Source of the DNA: Membranipora membranacea
Taxonomy: Eukaryota > Bryozoa > Gymnolaemata > Cheilostomatida > Membraniporidae
NCBI GenBank assembly: GCA_914767715.1
Contig: OU612067.1
Span: 7,624,001 to 7,688,000 of the forward strand
Reading direction: 5' to 3'
Length of the DNA stretch: 64,000 nucleotides
Both the position numbers and the translations under genes were made by a program. A model generated the notes under the pieces. That model searched no databases, had not been told where the DNA came from, and saw only the letters and a list, made by a program, of their open reading frames with translations. Shown here piece by piece: positions 50,301 to 62,300 of the stretch (its first letter is position 1; each line of letters opens with the position of its first letter).

Positions 50301-53300
50301 ATCTAGGTTGATAACCATGAAACCTTGATGAACAAAAATCAGATAAGCCTGACTAAAACATATCGCACTCTCAGTTGGTCATAATGTGTAACCAATGCAT
50401 TCCTTTACTCTTGCTCTTGCTTAACACTTTTTAATTGACCAATCGATGAATCATTGTTTTTTTGTTGACAGACTGACCTGTTTAAGATAGAGATACTGAA
50501 CACATCTTCCTCCCATGTACTAGTAGGAGTCAGAGTACTTATAGGGAGTCGTCTACTCTCAAGACTACCAAGGTATGTACAGCTCTACATATCTAATTTA
50601 TTAATGCTGCTATGCGGTGGTAGGCTAATCTGTTGGCTCTGATTGCCTAGCTTTTCCACCCAACAGCTGATCATATCAGTGCCATTACATTGGCTATGCA
50701 GTGGTATGTTCATGCATAAATCTACACTACCCCTCAATATCACCTACAGCAGTACTACATTTACCAAACAGACACACCCTCCTCACAGTCAATTTATTCC
50801 TACAATGATTATGTCATGAATATCTCTCTTGATTTGAAATTATAGCAGAGACTACATATAATATCCATAGTCATTGATTATAGTTCATTAGAATCATTCA
50901 ACTTCATATCCGCATATATATCTCACCATACTTCATGTACAAATCTTGTGTGCATATCTCATTATAAAGTTACATAGAGATATGCGGCAGAAGGAAAGCT
51001 GTAGTGGCCGATGGTCCTCGATGGATTGATTTCCCCTTTACTAGAGAAGAGGCAATTAGAAGCTTCAACAAGATTATCCTAACTGGTGAGTTTCTTGAAC
51101 TTATTATCTACCATATCATGGTAATTCTATGTTTAAATCTTATATCTGTCACACTCTGTCAGAAGTGTATAGTAAATGATGGGATTTCTGATGATATCTA
51201 TGTTTGTCAAAATTAATTTGTTTCATATAGATACGTTAGCAGATATTTAAAGGTATATAGCTCATTGACCTGTTATGTTAGTTAGTTATTTAACGTAATT
51301 GGATAGGTAGAGTCTCCATATCTAGAAATACCATGTTCATGTCATTCTGCTCTTTATATTGAACTGATTACTATCTCCTTTAGTTGGAGCGAGCACCCAC
51401 TCAGAGCACGTCACATTCGTAGACTCCATCAAGGTCTACTCCAAGTCTAAGGATGCTTTCGGATGGTCAGATGATGAGGCGTCTCTGCTTGGTCCTCAGA
51501 CTCAGACTACATCAACTACTGCTCAACCAGTACCTGCACTGAGATCTACTACTAAAAAGTCTACTGATGAGAGTAAAGATAGCGAAGAGATCAGTGCTGG
51601 AGATAGTGATCATGTGTACAGCCCTCAGGCTGTCACTCCTATTGACAGGTGTGTGCTGGTGGTTAAAGATAAGATTATTTTCTTAGAAACATTTAAAGGG
51701 CAACCAAGGTTTCGCAGCAATGCATTAATGGGTAGCAAATAATGTGCTGGGCAGCATCAGCTTTGTGCATTACGCGATGCAAAACTCAAAGTAGTTGCTG
51801 ACTCTAAGCTGGGTAACACTTCAGTTTAGGAGAGGTTCCAAGACTTTGCTGTAATAATTATAGAGCACAGGCTAAATAATAACAGGAACAGGAAACTGCT
51901 ATGTGGTATTCTCTTTTAGCTGCGTTTGAGTACCTGATGGAAGAAATGTTTCACAAGAATTCTGGCTGAATAATCATCCGAATTATATTTTGTCTTTTTC
52001 CCCATGCAGAAGGTGCAATCTGCCATTAACCAATGGCCATCAATGAGAAGTTGTTTGAAACCTTGGTTGCCCTTTAAAGAACACCCAGATACTACCCAAA
52101 GCATTTTATAGTCAGGCAGTTACTTATGATAAAGTTATGTGGTTAAATAATTCAATGCTCTACTTGGCATGAATTATTGATGGTGGAAAGAGTGCCCTCC
52201 ATAAGGAAAGGTAACTCTCATTCATAAATTTATCATGAGTAACTGCCTGACTATGACATGCATTAGTCTTTCGGTAGTTTATAATCTTAATGACACTCCC
52301 CCTCTGAAATAAAATCGATAGATTCATTTGTAAATACATGATCAACAAAACGCAAATTTGTATCAAAATATTCACAAATATGGATCTGTCTGTGCCTATA
52401 ATCTCCAAAGTATAATTTACAGATTACTGGCCGACTCGTTGGTGATACTCAGTCGTTTTGTGGCAGCTAAACCTCCAACAGCTCAGACTGCTATAGAGAA
52501 CAAAGCTATAGAGGACTCGGCTTGTAAGCTGGTAGAGTTACTCCCCCCTCGCTGTGTGGAGCAGTCTGTACATATGCTGCTTCAGTCCCTTCATACCAGT
52601 GATAGTGGAGCCGTCAACAGGAGAATGGTAAGTAAACCAACCACCACAACTTCCAAACTGTACCACCGCTACAACCATCACACATAAGTCATCAGTATTT
52701 ACAACATTATTGTTGTCTTAAAAATGTGTAATTTTAAAGCTCTTGTGCACTGTGTGATTAAATAAATATCTCTATATATAGCTCTGGATACTGATAGTGG
52801 CAGTAAATTACCATCCGGAGCCCAAAGTTGTGATGTTTTGATATTGGAAGTTAACTACCAATAACCAGGGCAGAGTTTGAACAAAATATCCTTGAATATG
52901 TCTGGCTGTTTCACTACACCAATTACATCCAGTTCATTGTTTTTGTTCTGTAGGATGAGATTAGAGTTAAGTCTATAGACAGCTGGATGTCACTCTCCTT
53001 AGATGAGCTCAACCCGTGTACTTATCAGCTAATTCTAGAGTGGGTCAGACAACTCGGACACGCGCGTCCTCACAACCTGTCTCTACTAGCAAGCTGTGGT
53101 GAGGAGATGTTTTTTTATAAACCATAAAGTCTTTGAATATACCCAACATCTATGCCACAGAATCAAATAAGGTTATTCATGGTGTTTGGACACTTTGTCT
53201 CATGCTAAGCACTTTGGATTTTACCTCATGGTAGAACTTCTCGAGCTCTACAAGAGTTCACACAATGTAAGACTCACTTTTCATAAACATTGAGCTTGTG

Positions 53301-56300
53301 TCATCCCAAGACTGCAGAGCAATAAGTCCCAACATAAATGAAATTGAAAAAGAAGTGATCTTGTTATATTTCTCTATTGTCTGACATGGTTGAGTTTTGT
53401 CACATTACAGCTGTGGAGAAGGAAGGATTTGAGAGAAGATTCTTGTCTGATTTGGTTGATAGATTTAACTATCTCTATGCCAGACGACCTTATAACCCTA
53501 TATACGCCCCTGCCTGTTCTCCCGGACTGCAGAATGTGCGCGCCACTGTGTTCGCTCTGGTAGATGTAATCTTCATCTTCGCCATGGAGAAACAGGAGCT
53601 CATGCCGTCCATCACCACCATGTGCCTACAGCTACTCTTCTCTAAGGTATGGGGAACTACATGGGCTGTATATCATAAGAGAATTAAATAACACAACTAC
53701 ATTCATATTTGACCTATTCAGCTTGACTGTAGGAACCCGTTTTGCATATAAAAAATTTGATACACACGCACATTTATCAATGTCTAACACTCAGTTATTA
53801 ATAGCTGATTACCAAGCTCAAGGAGCCCTCGAAAGCTGTTCAATATTTGTATCGCAGTCTCAGAAAGCAGGGATAACTCTATATATGAGAGGTTTAAGTT
53901 AAAAGTTAAAAACCTATTCTAGATTTCAATTTTCTAATTTTGAGGAAACCATCTGCTCTAATTTCAAATTGGTTTGAGCAAAGAATATAATTCTCTTTTT
54001 GCTGGAAAGTCCACATAATTTTGTACAAGGTGAAAGAAGAATCTCCATGTTTTTGCTATCCTGAGACTGTTACACATTTCTGTATTTCTTGCAGGACATC
54101 GCTGTGAGGTTTGCCTGTAAACAGGCCATGACTAGAATTCTCCGACCAAAGAGTAAATCATCAGCTAAACTCATTAGATCTGAGGAGACTTCTACATCGG
54201 TGTCAGCAGTGGGCTCAGCTGTTACTGAATCTAGACCTGTAGCTGAGACTGCAGGTCAACAACCGGCTCCACAACAACTTGCACCCGTACCACAGGTATG
54301 TCTAGAGCCGTAGTTTATAAAAAATGGGAAGGGAAGCAAAAAGCCTTTAGGGCTCGAATAAACGCAAACGGAAGAAAAATGATTCTGACATGGAATATTC
54401 AATTATAGTGTTTTAAGGCCACTTTATTATTGCATTCTAGGGCAGGCAATGCCTCCCTGCCTCCCCTAGAACTTCAGGCCTGATGTCTGATACTCACACG
54501 ACCTTTATTAATCAAGTAAATAATGAACTTGTGGTCACACGTATTGTAATGTAATGTCAGATATTTGCAGTATATAAATATTATAGTGAAAAATAAAAGA
54601 CCTCAGTGATTTGTCTCATTCTGTCCATCTTGTGCAAACTGCTTAATCATCTTCTCATCATCAGAGAAGAAATTAACACTTTCAAGTTCAGAAGGTTTTT
54701 CCTATACATCACCCTTTGCTCTTTTCAGCCTGCTGCCAACATACTGCAGCCCGTGCAGATTCCACCCCCTATGGCTGTAGACCTACAGGATTGGCTGGAA
54801 CAGGAACCTATGATTGAACCAGCAATGATAGATGATCTGGAGCTCGCCATAGCTCTAAGCCTCCAGGAACAGGTAGGCTCATTGAATATAATTGTGTAAG
54901 TGTTCAGCCAGTAATATCACCATGATTTACTATGAACTTCGTTATTGAGTTACTGGAATACTTGAGCCTTGCACCAGACTTTGTTTCTCTCCAAAAATGC
55001 ATGTTTCTCAAAATTCTGATAACTTGACATACCTTTCCATCAGCAGTTATAGTTGTAATGGTTTAGAATATTAATACTACAGCTTTTCATTTTTTAAGTT
55101 TGTTGAAAGATATGTTTATTAAAAGATAGGCTTTATTTGTGTTGACCTACAATGTCCTGGTCATTGTCGACTATGAATAAAATAAAATGAAGATTTTATT
55201 TTTATAATATTTATATAATTATTATTATATATTAAATCTACTTATCAGGATGAAGATGACGACGATGATGAAGCTGAGGAGGATGATGATGCAGATGATG
55301 ATGAGGATGATGATGAGTTTCAGATGGTAGATGAGCCTGATGTCGAGCCAGCGCCTCTGCCTCATGATCACGGTATATTAGCAGCTGCACAGCTTCTGCA
55401 GCAGCCGGTCATACACGCACCTCCACCTGCACCAGCTGGAGCTGCCGAGGTAGACTCTGATGGAGGTGAGTAAACAGAAGATGCTGTTAGCGGGACTTGG
55501 GACTTGGGTGAACAAAGCGATCTCAAAATCGAGACTCCACCTTTCCTATTCAAATTGATAAGTGTTATTATGGAGATAAATCCTCTTCTCGATTTTGAGA
55601 TTGCAAGAGTTGACAAGCTTTGTTCCCCCCAAACACCCTCCTCAACCGAACAAAGCTTGCCAAGACAGGCTAGTGAGAATAATGCTTTTCAGATCTGAAT
55701 TAGAATGAGCTGGGGAAAGTCTGTAAGCGTAGCAATCACCAAATTCTTTGGTATTCAAGTTCATAAAAAAATATGATGATGTTATTTTGATGGGCGTTTT
55801 CGCGTTGATTGTCATTTGAGTATCTGAGTTATCCTCCTCTGATTGTTGATTTGCGTATGATATACTCAGGTCAGCTGAGCGCTCACAGCTCTACTGAAGG
55901 AGTACAGAATATCGGACTAAATGAAGCACAGAATACTGAGGGCACAACTACTGTACTACCTCCTGCCGCAGGTAATATCCGTGTATATGAATAAGCATTA
56001 CAATTGTTACCTGCTAATAATGGCTACCCAGACCATTACCTGATATGACATTGCATTAAGCTTTCAAACTGGCAAACTAAAGATGGACAACATTGCGTAT
56101 TCTTGCTGTCTGCGTATATTACTTATTGTGTTATGCTTCAAACAGCAGTAACAGTAATGCTCTTACTAGATCATAAAAGCTTAATAAAACTCCAACATGC
56201 ACTCATGTCCATTAGTTGTCCATGTATAATGTTCATGTATTACGATCATGTATATGCTCATGAATGATGTTCATGCATATGTTGATGTATATGTTGATGT

Positions 56301-59300
56301 ATACATTCATTTATGTGATTATGTATATATTCATGCATATGTTCATGCATACGATCATGTACATGTCCAAGCATTTGATCATGATAATGTAAATGTTAAT
56401 GTATACAGTTATGTATATTACAGGAGATGGTGAGGGTGATACACAACAGAAGAAGTTACTTAGAGAGTTAGTGAGGAAGGATATGATATCTCAGGGTCTG
56501 GGATTACTAGAGAAGAGTAATGGTCTCACTTCTATACCTTATCTACAGGTATGTACACCCATACATCCCACAATTCATATCTCGCGCCGCTGAAACGCTC
56601 TGTAGCAACTTAAATTTGGCTTGTAGAGTTGATTCTGGTTTTTCTTGGCTATTTTAGTCTTTGGAAGAAAGGTTATATTGACTACTGTGTTGGCTTTTAG
56701 AGTTGGTTCTTGGCTATTTTAGTATTGTAGGATTAAGGGTACACTGTACTACGTTTCAGAAAGAGAGACATTATTTTTAGTTTGATATGGACTATCTTTA
56801 TTTCTGACGGCCACCACTGTCTTCTCGAATACATTTAAAATCTTGGTTTTTTTTACAGGTACTGTTAGTACTTCTATCAGATCTAGATACACCCGATGTA
56901 CTCCCAATACTAGAGAGCCACCTAACTACTATACTAGACAGGCTAGTCAACTTCAAACAGTCGACAGATTCATTCATGAAGAGAACGGATCGTGGTGAAG
57001 TTGAGCTTGTGGTTCTCAGGCTATTCAGTGCTCTAATGTCAAGGTCACATAACCTGGAGAATACCAATCAGTCATCTAGAAGTGGAGGAAGCTCATCTGC
57101 GGGTAGGTTTGATATTTTATGATTGGTGTCCGTGTTGAGTGGGACGATCCTCATATATGGGATTGAACTGGAAAGCATTTGAAAGAACAGTACTTCTACT
57201 GAATCTTTTTAGGGGGATTCATTATACATGTTCTAAAATTGATCCATGGTATAGATTGAATAGGTGTACTGATGATTTTCCTGGTTGATAAAAGTTTCAC
57301 CAGCATTCATCGGTTATTCTTCTCAATCTGTTGGTGAAGCTGCTATAACCCATGTACAAAATCCTGTTATGGCGATTTTCAGACATGTATACAATATTTC
57401 AGGTTCAAAGATGAACGTCTGCGCAGCTTCAGTGCTGATCAAAGCCAGCAGTCTAGACTTCTTTCTGCCTTTACTAAAACAACTACTACACTTCTGGAAG
57501 TCTCATAGCTCTGAGGGTGAGGGGACACAACTTCTCAGATTCACCAGCGCAAACTCTGCTGCTAAATATGACATGGCCCCGTTCTTCCTGAGACAGTACG
57601 TCAAGGAACACCCGCTGGATATATTCGAGGTTTTCCCTCAACTACAGGTGAGTGCCATATTTCAATTATACTCGATAGCTTGGAAAGGATTAACATGTAG
57701 GGTAGGATTTAACTTTTTAAATTTATCATCTGTAAAAAAAGCCTAAACTTACCACTTCTACCTACTGCCATAGTAGTTATGCAGTTCTAAGAGTATGATC
57801 CCAGTGTAATACCAATAAACGTAAAAATATATATGATATATACTTGTATATATACTTGTATATATATGTATATATATATATAGTGATGTTTATTGTGTTA
57901 TCTGATTTGGTGGTCTAATTCATTCTCTACTCACTTTGTATCTATAGACTGAGATGGTGTTGAGACTTATAAATCAGATGAAGAAGTTATCAGACAGCAG
58001 TACTGGTATATCTCCTCTAACGTTCAGTGAGGACTGGACTAAGATACTATCTGAGTATATGGGTGTATGTGAGGCCTTCATCAGACGACAAGTCAGGAAG
58101 GTGAGTCATTACTCATCAGCTGTCAGATGTCAGTCAGTGAATGTTAAGCTGACATGCTGTGCTGCTTGTATATCATATATCTATGCAAGATTCCAACTTA
58201 ACTTCAGCTGAAGTAGTGCGAAAAACTATGTAAGAGTATGAATTTGCAATAAGACATACTTTTTATATGCCTTCCTCGTTGAAAGTGCTTCATCTTACCA
58301 TTACTTTAGAACCATAAGTTCCCATGTTTGTTTGTCACACCGAAGAAAATGGACTGCATTTACAAAGGACAATCAGGGCGGTTAATAATGCCGGGAAATG
58401 TTTTCTAGTTACTGAACTACATCTGCGGAAGTAAGGAGAACTACAGACGTGTAAGAGATACTAACACAATAGATCTAAGAATGACTACGATACGAGAGGC
58501 GGCCATGTCATGTGGATTACATGATAACGTGAATATAACGTATGGTATAGCTACTACTGCTATACCCTACATCACTCTAACATCTATGGTAAGTCTGATC
58601 ACTGTAAACATTCACGAATAAGTGCAGTGTACGCCATTTAAGTCAGACTTTATAATTCAGAGCTCCTGTAAATTTAGACAGATAGTAGTGCTCCCGTCAG
58701 CAAAATCTCAATGCATTTTCATGTCACTTAATTATTTGCCCGGAAACCTCAAATTAAGTGAAATCACTGAATTTCTAACAATATTACATAGATGATACTA
58801 TGACAAAAGGAGTTTGTTATTTTTAGTTGAATAACAATAATGTTCTCTAAGTTGTGGAGTGATCTTATGATCCAGGTTCCACTCCCGGCGCCTGCAATGG
58901 CGGGCAAGGGTACTACCCCACACAAGGGTACTACCCCAGACAAGCCACCTGCGCTTGCAGGGGCCGTTAAATAGGGCAATCAAATAAGACGTAGTGCATA
59001 TATAAATAAAAAAAAATTATAATTTGTGAGTTTGATTGGATGATCTTTGGCATGACAACAAAGCTGTTAGATGACTGAACATTGCTAATAAGAAGTATGA
59101 GAAGATACAATGCCTGTATTGTTGAGCTCTTGGTGAGATGTTATATATATTATATATTATTATTATATATTATCTATCTGCCCTATAGGTGGAGAATGTT
59201 AAGATCATACAGGAGATAGCGAGCTCTCGCTGTGTTAATTGGCAGCAGTACTGCCTCTCCACACCAGGCAGTATAGAGCTGTTACTTGTACTGTGTGTAC

Positions 59301-62300
59301 AGACCAATCAGGCACTAGCTGACAGCCTGATATCACTACTACACTCAGCTATCAAATCACCTACAACGAGCAGCGGTAAACCCTCAGCTGGTAGTGGTAC
59401 CAATCTACTTACTGATGGTAAGCTTACAACGATAGAAAGGGCCATTGGTTAAAATTTGTTTTATCTCTGTAGCAGTCTCAAATGCTTTTCTCTGAACTCC
59501 TGCGCGATGCAATAGCCGGTGGATGTTATGGAATTCACAATAATTACCTGTGTTAGCTGACATCGCTGTCAACATTGAGTCACTGTATGGCTTTAGACCA
59601 GTTTCTTGTCGCAGCAGTTATGAAACTGAAAAATATGACGCTACTACTCAAAATTCAAATGCTATGCTACGCTATCTTTCTTGTTATTTATCCAATAATA
59701 TTAATAATCAAAAAATTAATAATTATGATGTTATTTGTATTATAATTTTCTCAGAGGATATTTCACTGCACAAACAGCTGATCACACACATGCTGACTCA
59801 AGTACCTGCAGAGCTCTTCTCAGAGTTCTTACGTGTCTATCTGTTACAAACTAACCAAACACCCCTTCGCTCTCAGACTCACTCCCTGGTACTCACCATG
59901 TATGAGCAGGGGACAGACAGAGAAAAGAATAACCTGCTCAAACTACTCTGGCCTCTGTGGCCTCAGCTCTCTCAATACGGCAAGAAAGGTTTGTGATCAA
60001 CATATGTAACTGTTGTATTAATGATATTTGTTTGAGGCGTGAGACTTAGTTGAAACATCTCTTATGCAAATTTACATTCTGCAACGGATAGAAGTATAAA
60101 CACCTTGGGATTGTTGACGTTTGCTTGTCCATCATGTATAAATCTCTGACAATAGAGTGAACCCATTATATGATTTATTTTCCACCAAATTTTATTTTTT
60201 TATATAAAGTATATGCACACAGTTATATACTGTCATCAGTAGATGTGCAACTTATTGGCGTTTGTTGACAAACATTCCTCATGAATATTGAATATTGAAA
60301 CTTCAAATTTCCTTTATTTATCCTGTCCACATTTTGAACATTCAGTTTAATGGTTTTATTTACAGCTGGAATGTTTGTTGACCTCGTTGGTCACATGATC
60401 ATACAGACAGATTTATCGGTCACTAAGAAGCAGCAGTTTGTCGGAGGTGTCGTAGACTTACTGTCTCACTGTAACAGTCAACTAAAACAACATCAGAATA
60501 CTAATATATACAAGTAAGTACCACAGAATACTAATATATACAAGTAAGTACCACAGAATACTAATATATACAAGTAAGTACCACAGAATACTAATATATA
60601 CAAGTAAGTACCACAGAATACTAATATATACAAGTAAGTACCACAGAATACTAATATATACAAGTAAGTACCACAGAATACTAATATATACAAGTGAGTA
60701 CCACAGAATACTAATATATACAAGTAAGTACCACAGAATACTACTATATACAAGTAAGTACCACAGAATACTAATATATACAAGTAAGTACCACAGAATA
60801 CTAATATATACAAGTAAGTACCACAGAATACTAACTACTATTTCTAGTAAATATTTACTCGATCTCATTACAATATATGTAAAGCACATAGATAATCTCA
60901 GCTAGTTTGCCAAACCAGAGGAACAAGTAAACATGACAAAATTTTAACCTCGCATTTTGGTATTTGCTGCATTCTCTCATAATTTAAGCTCCACAATAAT
61001 ATAACCCTTTGCGTTACAGCATGCTGCTGGAGCTGGTTGATCTTGATGGATATTATTTAGAGAGAGAACCGTGTATGACGTGTAATGATCCAGAGATTCC
61101 TTACTCTAATCTCAAACTCAACAATATCAAGGTAAATACTCCCCTCCCCTTATGCCCTCAACACTGAAATCGTGATTTCTGTGTCAGCTGTAACATGCCA
61201 GATAAACAACTCAAACTACACCAGTGTCTGCTTAGTATTTTGACACAGTTTATACTGATCATTTTCAATTTATGTAATTGTGTATTTTTGGTATGAGAAA
61301 TTGAATGGGGTAACAAACTTACTGCTAATGTGGAGGTATCAAAAACCGCATAAAGCATTCCTCTGGCTCTTTTAATCCCTCAACAATGCCCCCACTGACA
61401 TTGAGAGTGTTCTTGAATGAAGAGGGACTTGAATTAATGTTAGGTACAGAAATGCTTGTTAGACGATTGTGACGGAATCTCCTGTTGTATTCTACAGGTT
61501 GATAACAAGTTCACGACCACCACACAGATGATAAAACTGATCGGGAGTCACATGATCAGTAAGATACACATCAGGATTACTGACATCAAGAAGAGTAAGA
61601 TGGTCAAAACTCTGACTATATACTACAGTAACAGAACTGTGCAGTCTGCTGTCGAACTCAAAAACAGGTGAGACAGATGCTGCCGCCGTATAAATTATTA
61701 CCTATGTTGGCTGCATTCACAAAATGTAAATCCAGTACTCTTCAATTTGGTTATTAAAATACCATCAAAAAATTAAACACTATTAACAGCAGATGAAAGG
61801 TTTATTGAGTTTCCACAATCCAAATCAACCCAGACTCTCTCGTTTGAGGAAAGGATACTCATCATATCAGCAGTTCTTAGTCGACACAACAGTTCTGTTT
61901 AAACCATAAACATATAAATATAATGAACTTATATAATTATGTTTAGGGTATTATATGATTATATATTATATTACAGAGTGGGAATCTGGCACCAGGCTAA
62001 GAGAGTCAGCCTCTCCTCCTCTCAGAGTGATGTTAAGATAGACTTCACAGTACCCATCACTGCATGTAATCTGATGATTGAATATTCAGAGTTCTACGAG
62101 AACAACCAGGTAAAGTCAGCGCATCAAAATAATATATTAATTCTCATGCAAAGTCCTTTAGTAGCCTTTTCATCTCACAGAACCATAGGAGGCATCTCGG
62201 TTGTTTATAATGTCGTTCCTTCAACACTGGGTTCGAATCTAACTGGAGTTCATTGACTACTGTGGTTTGATTGGACCCCAGGTCTACCCGTGCGACTCGC

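Noticed and set aside
55368-55616. 82-residue minus-strand frame
   Set aside because: Antisense shadow of UBR4 exon 55.
56248-56433. Open frame rich in Val/His/Tyr
   Set aside because: By-product of the ATGTAT minisatellite.
60492-60834. Array considered as CRISPR-like
   Set aside because: The units are directly adjacent with no variable spacers, in an animal intron.
60482-60889. 135-residue minus-strand open frame of repeated Tyr/Leu/Trp units
   Set aside because: It is the reverse reading of the 30-bp splice-donor array, whose period is a multiple of three. No gene features.
62180-62260. Possible SINE remnant with GGGTTCGAATC
   Set aside because: A single B-box-like match without a recurring body.
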